Assembly (NCBI GenBank): GCA_029259715.1
Contig: JAJDEP010000002.1
Location: 1 to 64,000 of the forward strand
Length of the DNA stretch: 64,000 nt
Direction: 5' to 3'
DNA from: Planctomycetota bacterium
GTDB lineage: Bacteria; Planctomycetota; B15-G4
Numbering within the stretch: position 1 is the stretch's first letter; every line of letters begins with the position of its first letter. Of this stretch, positions 1-7,231 are shown one piece after another. A program made the position numbers and the translations under genes. Below the pieces are notes generated by a model that was not told the DNA's origin, ran no database searches, and was given only the letters and a program-made list of their open reading frames with translations.

Positions 1-2261
1 CGCTGGCGATCCGGGAATCGGTGTTGGGTCCCGAGCACCCGAACACGGCCAGCTCGCTGAGCAGCCTCGGCGCGCTGCTGCGGTCCCAGGGCGACTTGTC
101 GGGCGCGCGGCCGGTGTTCGAGCGCGCGCTGGCGATCTACGAGTCGGTGCGGGGCCCCGAGCACCGGGACACGGCCGCCGCGCTGAACAACCTCGCCGAG
201 CTGCTCAAGGCCCAGGGCGACCTGTCGGCCGCGCGCCCGCTGTACGCGCGCGCGCTGGCGATCTGGGAATCGGAGCTGGATCCCGAGCACCCGGACACGG
301 CCAGCGCGCTGGACAACCTCGGGTCGCTGCTTCAGGACCAGGGCGACCTGTCGGGCGCGCGGCCGCTGCTCGAGGGCGCGCTGGCGATCCGGAAAGCGGT
401 GCTCGGTCCCGAGCACCCGAGCACGGCCAACTCGCTGCACAACCTCGCTGCGCTGCTCTTCGTGCTGGATGAGGGCGAGGCGGCGTGGAAGCTCGTCGTC
501 GATGCCGCCGAGGGGCGCCGTACCTCGGTCATGCGGATCATCGCGACGCTGACCGAGGGCGAGGCGCTGCTCTACCTGGCCCAATCCCGGTGGCACGTCG
601 ATTTCATGCTGACCCTCGCCGCGCACAGAGAGGATGCAGGAGCATCCGCGCTGGCCTACGAGGTGCTGCTGGACTGGAAGGGACGCGTGGGGCGCGCGGC
701 GATCGCGGGGCGCGAGCGCTTGTTGCGGGACGTGAGCTCCCAGGAGCGCGCGTGGTTGGATCGGCTGCGGGACCTGCAGGCGTTGCTCGCGCGCTCAGTG
801 CTGAGTGGCGACGACCGCGATCTCCCGGACATCGATCCGGTGGCGCTGCGTGAAGAGCGTGCCGATCTCGAGCGCCGGTTGCGGAGGGCGGCGGAGGTCT
901 CGGACGCCGAGCAGGCCGTGAGCGTCGCGCGGCTGAGCGCGGCGCTGCCCGCCGGATCGGCGCTGGTGGATCTGTTCGCGCATCGCGATCGTGAATTCGC
1001 GCGGTGGGAGGACGGGGCGTCCGTCGTGGCCGCTGGGTGGACCGCACCTCGACTGAGCGCCTGGATCACGCGGCCGGACCGCCAGGGTGTCGTGCACGTC
1101 GATCTCGGGCCGGTGGCGGAGATCGAGCCGGCGATCGGGAACTTCCTCGAGGAGCTGGTGATGCGGCGCGGGGTCGCCGTCGCCGGCGAACCGGCGGGCC
1201 CCGACCGCGGCGCGGTGCTGCGCGAGCGACTCTGGGACCCGCTCGCAGCGCACCTCGACGGCGTGACGACCGTGTTCGTGTCGCCCGACGGCGTCGCGGG
1301 CACGCTGCCCCTCGAGGTGCTCCGAGAAGCCGACGGCCGCTACCTGATCGAGGATCGCGCGTTCGTGTATGTCGCCGACGCGGTGTCGCTGGTCGAGCGG
1401 CTGGAAGCCGACGTTCCGGACGCCGGCGCGGACGCAATCGATTCGCTGCTCTCCGTGGGCGGCGTGGACTTCCGGCGTCGCGTCGAGGAGGACCCGGCCC
1501 TGCTCTCTTCCGACACGTCCACCCTGCGCGGCAGCTTCAGCTCCTATTGGGGCCGTTTGCCGGCCACCGAGTACGAGAGCCAGGTCGTGTCGGACATGCA
1601 CGAGGATGCGTTCCTCGACAGAGGCCGTCGCGTGCTGCTGCAGGGCGCCGAGGCCACCGAGTCGCGGTTGAAGTCCGAGATGCCGCGGCATGCCGTGCTG
1701 CACATCGCGACCCACGGCTTCTTCCAGCCCGAGGGGCTGCCCTCGATGTGGGACGCGGCCCGCGAGGCGGCCGACGCGAGCGGCGGCCCGCAACTCAGCG
1801 AAGCCGGCGAACGACTCGTCGGCATGCACCCGGGCCTGCTCTCGGGCCTGGTGCTCGCCGGCGTGAACCGCCCTGCGACGGACGACGTCTCCGGCGACGA
1901 CGGCTACCTCACCGCCGAGGAGCTCACCTGGCTCGACCTGTCCGGCGTCGAGCTGGTCGTGCTCAGCGCGTGCGAGACGGGTCTCGGGCGCGCCGCGTCC
2001 GGCGAGGGGCTCATGGGCCTGCGCCGCGCGCTGCGCATCGCCGGCGCCGACTCGGTGATCAGCTCACTGTGGTCGGTGAAGGACGAGAGCACCAGCGAGC
2101 TCATGCAGTCCTTCTACGCCAACCTCTTCTTCGAGGGCATGGGCCGGCACGAAGCGCTGCGCGCCGCCCAGCTCGAGATGCTGCGCGACAACCGCGCGCG
2201 CGAGGGGCGCGGCTTGCCGAGCACGTGGGGAGCGTTCGTGCTGAGCGGGGAGTGGCGGTAG
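1..2261 (+). CDS. TPR-CHAT domain protein (5' end outside window)
   Basis: This is a caspase-superfamily protein. At least four tetratricopeptide repeats of the 42-residue kinesin-light-chain type (core GPEHPNTA...LGDLSGARP) are followed by a linker and a C-terminal CHAT domain. The repeat frame is open back to base 3 (LAIRES precedes the GTG at 21), so the true start lies upstream and 21 is only an internal codon. Counting from that GTG, the caspase-like dyad is His565 in IATHGFF and Cys651 in LSACETGLG; both are present, so peptidase activity is plausible. The C-terminal half closely resembles the CHAT gene that faces it (2531-6043), with an identical last 13 residues. Families of this kind bind partners through TPRs and cleave them; the substrate here is unknown. 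Whether it carries a signal peptide cannot be seen. Confidence 0.9.
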   Translation, partial: LAIRESVLGPEHPNTASSLSSLGALLRSQGDLSGARPVFERALAIYESVRGPEHRDTAAALNNLAELLKAQGDLSAARPLYARALAIWESELDPEHPDTASALDNLGSLLQDQGDLSGARPLLEGALAIRKAVLGPEHPSTANSLHNLAALLFVLDEGEAAWKLVVDAAEGRRTSVMRIIATLTEGEALLYLAQSRWHVDFMLTLAAHREDAGASALAYEVLLDWKGRVGRAAIAGRERLLRDVSSQERAWLDRLRDLQALLARSVLSGDDRDLPDIDPVALREERADLERRLRRAAEVSDAEQAVSVARLSAALPAGSALVDLFAHRDREFARWEDGASVVAAGWTAPRLSAWITRPDRQGVVHVDLGPVAEIEPAIGNFLEELVMRRGVAVAGEPAGPDRGAVLRERLWDPLAAHLDGVTTVFVSPDGVAGTLPLEVLREADGRYLIEDRAFVYVADAVSLVERLEADVPDAGADAIDSLLSVGGVDFRRRVEEDPALLSSDTSTLRGSFSSYWGRLPATEYESQVVSDMHEDAFLDRGRRVLLQGAEATESRLKSEMPRHAVLHIATHGFFQPEGLPSMWDAAREAADASGGPQLSEAGERLVGMHPGLLSGLVLAGVNRPATDDVSGDDGYLTAEELTWLDLSGVELVVLSACETGLGRAASGEGLMGLRRALRIAGADSVISSLWSVKDESTSELMQSFYANLFFEGMGRHEALRAAQLEMLRDNRAREGRGLPSTWGAFVLSGEWR

Positions 2262-2572
2262 GGCAAGCCCAGAACCATCCGTCCTCGGCACAACTCCGGC
2301 GGATTGCGCGCCGGGTGGATCACCGGCGCATCAGCCGGCAGGCCGGCGCACTCCAGGATCGCTCGCACCACCGGCCCGTCGGTGATCAGCGCCAGGACCT
2401 CTCGCCGACCGCCGCAGCGGTGACAGTGCAGCATGTCGACGGCAAAGACGCGCTTCAGCAAGTCCGCCCACGGGTTGCGACGCTTTGGGTCCCGACGGTA
2501 CGCCCCGCGAACGCAACGCCGCCAAGGCGCTCAGCGCCACTCCCCGCTCAGCACGAACGCCCCCCACGTGCT
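2220..2572. repeat. Inverted repeat formed by the 3' ends of two CHAT genes
   Basis: Bases 2220-2257 and 2535-2572 are inverted copies of each other, 37 of 38 positions matching (one A/G difference at 2231). Each arm encodes the last residues of a TPR-CHAT protein, so the repeat reflects two convergent paralogues. It could pair as a long hairpin in read-through transcripts or serve as a site for inversion. The roughly 277 bp between the arms hold the transposase remnant. Confidence 0.85.
2266..2490 (-). pseudogene. IS91-type transposase C-terminal remnant
   Basis: Reading the minus strand from about 2490 gives a peptide starting RRNPWADLLKRVFAVD, then a CxxC zinc-binding pair (CHRCGGR), then a LALITDGPVVRAILECAGLP-type stretch and a proline-rich end. 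This pattern is characteristic of the C-terminal tail of IS91-family (Y2) transposases. No start codon, catalytic tyrosines or upstream transposase sequence is present. The frame runs on into the end of the neighbouring CHAT gene. It is therefore a short scar of a past insertion. Identification rests on recalled family motifs. Confidence 0.7.
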
Positions 2573-5500
2573 GGGCAGCGCGTCGCCGTGTTCCATGCGG
2601 TTCATCGCGAGCATCGCGAGTTGTGCCGCCCGCAACGCCTCGTGCCGGCCCATACCCTTGAAGAACAGGTTCGCGTAGAAGCCCTGCATGAGCTCGGAAG
2701 TGCTCTCGTCCTTCACCGACCAGAGCGAGCTGATGACGGTGTCGGCGCCCGCCATGTGGAACGCCCGGCGCAAGCCGAGCAGCCCTTCGCCCGACTGCGG
2801 GCGGCCGAGGCCCGTCTCGCAGGCGGAGAGGACGACGAGGTCGACCGCCGACAGGTCGAGCAGCGTGACCTCCGAGGCCGTGAGGTAGCCGTCGTCGCCG
2901 TCCTCGTCCTCGTCGGGGGGACGGTTGGCGCCGGCCAGGACGAGACCGCTCAGCAGCCCGGGGTGCAACCCCGTGAGCCGCGCTGCGCTCTCGGTCATCT
3001 GCATCCCGCGCTCGCCGCCGACCGCATCGAGCGCCTGCTCCCACATCGACGGCAGCCCCTCGGGCTGGAAGAAGCCGTGGGTCGCCAGGTGCAGGATGGC
3101 GTGGCGCGGCATCTCGGCTTTCAGTCGCTCCTCGGTGGCCTCGGCGCCCTGGAGCAGCAGGCGCGTGCTGTCCTCCCGCAGCGCGTCCTCGTGCATGTCG
3201 CGGACGACCTGCGACTCGTACTCGGTGGCCGGGAGCCGGCCCCAGTACTGGTTGAAGCTGCCGCGCAGGGCGTCGGCGGAGATGTCCCGGGAGGAACCAC
3301 CACCGCGGTCCGCGGAGTCCCGGCTCCCCGCCACGTCCGCAGCGCCATCGAATGACGCCCGCCGGCGGAAGTCCACGCCGCCGACGGACAGCAACGGCGC
3401 GTCGGTGTCACCCAGCGGCGTGACGCTCTCGGGCCGCTCCACCATCGACGCCACGTCGGTGGGATACACGAAGGCGAATTGCTCGACGAGGAACGTTCCG
3501 CTCTCGTCAGCCAACGTCTCGTACGGCAACGTGCCCAGCACGCCGTCGGTCGAGACGAAGACCGTCTCGACGTCGTCGAGGTGTGGCGTGAGCGGGTCCC
3601 ACACGAGGGCGCGCAGCTCGGCGTTCACGGCCCTGCCGGATCGCTCCTCCACGACCGAAACGCCCCGCCGCGCCACGAGGTCCTCCAGGAACGCGGACAC
3701 CGCCGCTTCGATCACGGCGACGGGTCCCAGATCGACGTAGCGAGGGCCGGCCTCGCCCGCCCGCACGACCCACGCGCTCACCCGCGGCTCGGACCAGTGC
3801 CCCTTCTCCATGAACACCTCGTCCTGGAACCTCGCCGGCACGTAACCCGGATGCACGAGCAGGTCCACCACCGCCGACCCGTCCGGCAGGAGCGCGGCCA
3901 CGGCGTCGGGCGTGACGGCCGCACTCTCCGTCAGCGGAACCTGTCGTCGCAGCTCCCGCTCCCGCTCATCACGCTTGGTGAGCAGGGAAGCCAGCAACGC
4001 TTCGTGGGCCTCCCGGTTGCGCACCTCCGTCTCCAACGCAAGCCGCGAGAGTCGCGCCTGGAGCCTCGCCAGCGTGTCGATCAGCGCGAGGGTCTCGGGA
4101 TCCAGCGTGTCCCGGATCTGCGCCCGGGTCTGCAGCGTCAACCGCGCCACCTGGCCCTTGGCGTCGAGCACGGCGGCGTAGGCGGTGGACACATCGCCGG
4201 CAGCACCCGCTGCGGCCAGCAGGGCGTAACGTGAACGTTTCTGCTGCGCGAGATAGAGGTGGCTCTCGCCCTCGGTCAGGGTCGCCAGGATCCGGCGCAC
4301 CTGGCCCCGGCGACCCGTGAGCTGCCCGGCATAGGCGAAGGCCACCTCCGGCTCGCGCAGGTCCAGGTGCACGCGGGCCAGATCGCGGAGGCTGATGGAC
4401 ACGGACGGGTGCGCCGGACCCAGGGCCGCTTCCCGGATCGTCAGGGCCCGCTCGTACAGCGGCCGAGCCCCCTCGTAGTCGCCGAGGTCCCTGAGCAGGT
4501 CGGCCAGGCTGCTGAGGCTGCCGGCCACGGTCCGGTGCTCAGGACCCAGGGCCGCCTCCGAAATCGCCAAGGAGCGCTCGTACAGCCGCTGCGCCCCGGA
4601 CAGGTCACCGAGTTCCTGGAGCACCGTGCCCAGGCCGTGGAGGCTGGTGGCCACGGACGGGTGCTCGGGCCCGAGGGCCGTCTCCTTGATCGCGACGGCC
4701 CGCTCGAACAGCGAGCGCGCCGCGACCAAGTCATCGAGGCGGCCGAGCAGGATGGCCAGGTTGTGGAGGGTTCCGGCCACCTTCGGGTGCGTCGGACCCA
4801 GGCCCGCTTCCTGGATCGACAGCGACCGCTCATACAGCTGCCGCGATCCGGCGTGGTCCCCGAGTCTCATGAGCACAGCGGCCAGGGATTCGAGGGGCGC
4901 GGCCACACCCTGGTGGCCGGGACCGAGCGTCGCCTCAAAAGTCGCCAGGGACCTTTCCAGCAAGGACCGCGCCTGCGCGTAGTGCCCGAGGTCCCTGAGC
5001 AGGACGCCCAGGTTGGTGCAGGTGCGGACCACGGACGGGTGCTCGCTGCCGTAGACCGCCTCCCTGATCGCCAGGGCCCGCTCGAACAGCGGCTGTGCCC
5101 CGGACAGGTCCCCGAGTCTCTGGAGCACGATCGCCAGGTTCTCGAGGCTGGTGGCCACGGACGGATGCCCGGGCCCGAGGGCCTCCTCCCGGATCGCCAG
5201 GACCCGCTCGTGCAGCGACCGTGCTCCGGCGAAGTCCCCGAGATCATCGAGCAGACCGGCCTGGCTACTGAGGCTCGTGGCCACACGCAGATGGTTGGGG
5301 CCGAGCGTCGCCTCCCAGATCGCCTGGGCCCGTTCGTACAGCGGGCGAGCCCGGGCATAGTCCCCGAGTTGCCCGAACAGGTTGGCCAGATTGTGGAGGC
5401 TCGTGGCCACGTCCTTGTGCTCGGGCCCGAGAGCCGCCTCCCGGATCGCCAGGGCCCGCTCGTGCATGGACCGGCCCTTTGCGAAGTCACCGAGGTCACT

Positions 5501-6043
5501 GTGCAGGTTTCCCAGCTCGTTGAAGCTGTAGGCCATCTCCAGGTGCTCGGGGCCATGGGCCGTCTCCCGGATCGACAGGGATCGCTCATACAGCGACCGC
5601 GCCCCGTCGTAGTCACCGAGTTCCTTGAGCAGGTTGCCCAGGTTGCTGAGGCTGAGGGCCACCATCGGGTCATCGGGGCCGTGGACCGCCTCCAGGACCG
5701 TCACCGACCGCTCGTACAGGGTCCGCGCCCCGGCGTAGTCCCCGCGTTCCTTGAGGGCGACGCCCAGGTCGTTGAGCTGGGTCGCGAGGCGGCTCGACTC
5801 GGCCCCGTCACGCTCCACCCACCACGCCACGATGCGATCGACGGCCTCGTGCGCCGTCTCGGCGTCCCCGAGGCGCCAGGCCCGGTGGTGCAGGTCCTGG
5901 TAGGCCTCGACCACCTCGTCGGACATGGGCATCTCGGCGAGCAGCGGCAGCACCTGCCGGACCCAGGCGCGGTCGTCGTCCGCCTCGTCGACCTCGGCTT
6001 GCGGTGCGAGCAGGATCAGCGCGGTGACGAGGCTCGCGAGCAT
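2531..6043 (-). CDS. Exported TPR-CHAT domain protein
   Basis: The protein has 1170 residues. A short hydrophobic N-terminus (MLASLVTALILLAPQA) looks like a signal peptide, though it lacks the usual basic residue. Residues 75-600 hold about 11-12 TPR units of 42 residues (LGPEHPSVATSLHNLA...YERALAI pattern), followed by a helical linker and a CHAT domain at about 870-1170. The caspase-like dyad is His989 in HLATHGFFQ and Cys1075 in LSACETGLG. The fold predicts a cysteine peptidase whose TPR superhelix recruits a partner. It converges on a paralogue (1-2261) and is divergent from a DUF4384 lipoprotein (6343) and an exported metacaspase (7232). The likely location is outside the cytoplasm. Substrate and activation signal are unknown. 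Confidence 0.9.
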   Translation of the reverse strand: MLASLVTALILLAPQAEVDEADDDRAWVRQVLPLLAEMPMSDEVVEAYQDLHHRAWRLGDAETAHEAVDRIVAWWVERDGAESSRLATQLNDLGVALKERGDYAGARTLYERSVTVLEAVHGPDDPMVALSLSNLGNLLKELGDYDGARSLYERSLSIRETAHGPEHLEMAYSFNELGNLHSDLGDFAKGRSMHERALAIREAALGPEHKDVATSLHNLANLFGQLGDYARARPLYERAQAIWEATLGPNHLRVATSLSSQAGLLDDLGDFAGARSLHERVLAIREEALGPGHPSVATSLENLAIVLQRLGDLSGAQPLFERALAIREAVYGSEHPSVVRTCTNLGVLLRDLGHYAQARSLLERSLATFEATLGPGHQGVAAPLESLAAVLMRLGDHAGSRQLYERSLSIQEAGLGPTHPKVAGTLHNLAILLGRLDDLVAARSLFERAVAIKETALGPEHPSVATSLHGLGTVLQELGDLSGAQRLYERSLAISEAALGPEHRTVAGSLSSLADLLRDLGDYEGARPLYERALTIREAALGPAHPSVSISLRDLARVHLDLREPEVAFAYAGQLTGRRGQVRRILATLTEGESHLYLAQQKRSRYALLAAAGAAGDVSTAYAAVLDAKGQVARLTLQTRAQIRDTLDPETLALIDTLARLQARLSRLALETEVRNREAHEALLASLLTKRDERERELRRQVPLTESAAVTPDAVAALLPDGSAVVDLLVHPGYVPARFQDEVFMEKGHWSEPRVSAWVVRAGEAGPRYVDLGPVAVIEAAVSAFLEDLVARRGVSVVEERSGRAVNAELRALVWDPLTPHLDDVETVFVSTDGVLGTLPYETLADESGTFLVEQFAFVYPTDVASMVERPESVTPLGDTDAPLLSVGGVDFRRRASFDGAADVAGSRDSADRGGGSSRDISADALRGSFNQYWGRLPATEYESQVVRDMHEDALREDSTRLLLQGAEATEERLKAEMPRHAILHLATHGFFQPEGLPSMWEQALDAVGGERGMQMTESAARLTGLHPGLLSGLVLAGANRPPDEDEDGDDGYLTASEVTLLDLSAVDLVVLSACETGLGRPQSGEGLLGLRRAFHMAGADTVISSLWSVKDESTSELMQGFYANLFFKGMGRHEALRAAQLAMLAMNRMEHGDALPSTWGAFVLSGEWR
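4360..5818 (-). repeat. Tandem 126-bp repeats encoding TPR units
   Basis: About eleven consecutive units of 126 bp encode 42-residue TPRs inside the CHAT gene. At the DNA level the recurring minus-strand core reads GGGCCCGAGCACC...GCCACCAGCCTC. Units are diverged but recognisable. Such arrays expand and contract by slippage or recombination, so copy number may differ between strains. Confidence 0.75.
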
Positions 6044-6342
6044 GGCGAGAGTTCTCTCCTGGGGACGGGATCGCGGCCTCGGAGCAACACCGAGCCGACC
6101 CTCCGGGCGACATCCCTCCCGGTGGACGGACCATCATCGCAGATGGCGGGCGACCGACGGAGACAGCGGCTCGACCCAGAGCACCGAGGCCCCCCCCCGC
6201 ACTGAGGCCCCCTGCACCCGATGATATGCTCACCCCGCGCCCGTCCGGGGGAAGGGCTCCCGGGCAAGGGGACGGGTCCGGACCAGGGGTGGGTCAGTCA
6301 GTCACGCCGGACCGCCAACGAGCAGAGCAACGAGGACATGGC
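6044..6342. other. Divergent intergenic region, CHAT / DUF4384 lipoprotein
   Basis: These 299 bp separate two divergently transcribed genes and show no convincing gene. A run of nine C lies at 6190-6198 and a perfect 10-bp palindrome (GGTCCGGACC) at 6275-6284. It should contain both promoters, but no clear -35/-10 pair could be picked out. Confidence 0.5.
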
Positions 6343-7209
6343 ATGTCGAAACGGACGTTGAACCTGCACGGACTGGCCCTCGTGTGCGTGCTGGCCGTCC
6401 CGGCTTGCTCGTTGATGGGCACCGCCGTGAGCATGGCGGCATCCCTCGGCAAGGACTTCGTGCTCAAGGCCGCGGAGGACAACTTCGGCGGCCAGGTCTC
6501 GATCTACCTGGAGCACCTCTTCACCAGCATGGAGAGTGGTCCGGTCTCGATGACGCAGAGCCTGACGGCGGAAGCGTCAGACACTTCATCCGACTCGGCG
6601 CCGACACCCGCCCCGCCGCTGGAGCCCATCGGCATCGACGTGGCGCTGTTCCGCGAGGTCGTCGTCAACGGGCGCTCGGTGCCCGTGCCGGTACAGGACG
6701 GCGAAGTCCTGCGCGACGGCGTCGGGCGCGACGAGAACGGCGACAACCTCAAGGTGCAGATCCGGGCGAACACCGAGTGCTTCGTGTACGTCGTCTCCGT
6801 GGATGCCACCGGTTGGGCGCAACCACTCTTCCCCGGCGGCCTTGGCGGTGGCAGCAACCCGGTGGCCGCCCACCAGCTGCTCGAGCTGCCCGCGGGCAAC
6901 GACTGGTTGTACCTGGACGAGTTCCGTGGCGCCGAGATGATCTACTTCCTCGCCAGCCACGAACGCCGGACCGACCTCGAGGAGGTGCTCGGGAAACTCG
7001 CCGGCCTGACGCGCCCGCCGCTCATCGATCCCACGCCCGTCGAGCAACCGGCCACCGTGTCGCGGGGCTTCGCCGGCAAGCGACCCGGCGAAGCGACCAT
7101 GGCCGTCACGGCCTCCGATGGCTCGAGCCACCAGGCCGGCGCCCAGTCGTTCCTCGCGTCCGTCGGCGCTGCGGACCTGGTCGTCACCCGCTGGTTCCGG
7201 CACGAGTAG
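6343..7209 (+). CDS. DUF4384 domain lipoprotein
   Basis: The protein has 288 residues. The start is ATG 6343, with AGGA just upstream at 6333. The N-terminus is a lipoprotein signal: a basic start, a hydrophobic stretch and a lipobox ending VPAC, so it should be lipid-anchored in the envelope. After a Ser/Pro-rich linker, residues about 90-230 match the DUF4384 pattern (a -NLKVQIRANTECFVYVV- strand, then a -WLYLDEFRGAEMIYFLAS- strand). DUF4384 is a beta-sandwich-like domain often found with caspase-like or CHAT proteins and other envelope systems. The next gene, 22 bp downstream, is an exported metacaspase that ends in a related domain. The two probably work together, perhaps with this protein as an anchor or sensor. 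Confidence 0.8.
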   Translation: MSKRTLNLHGLALVCVLAVPACSLMGTAVSMAASLGKDFVLKAAEDNFGGQVSIYLEHLFTSMESGPVSMTQSLTAEASDTSSDSAPTPAPPLEPIGIDVALFREVVVNGRSVPVPVQDGEVLRDGVGRDENGDNLKVQIRANTECFVYVVSVDATGWAQPLFPGGLGGGSNPVAAHQLLELPAGNDWLYLDEFRGAEMIYFLASHERRTDLEEVLGKLAGLTRPPLIDPTPVEQPATVSRGFAGKRPGEATMAVTASDGSSHQAGAQSFLASVGAADLVVTRWFRHE

Positions 7210-7231
7210 GACCCCACCGGGCCCGCACGAC

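Noticed and set aside
4360-5818. Possible CRISPR-like array (regular repeats)
   Set aside because: The 126-bp period is in frame, repeats are diverged and there are no short identical repeats with unique spacers. It encodes TPRs.
4259-6205. A 648-codon repetitive plus-strand frame
   Set aside because: It is the mirror of the TPR repeats of the CHAT gene; its repeats follow the 126-bp period of the real gene.
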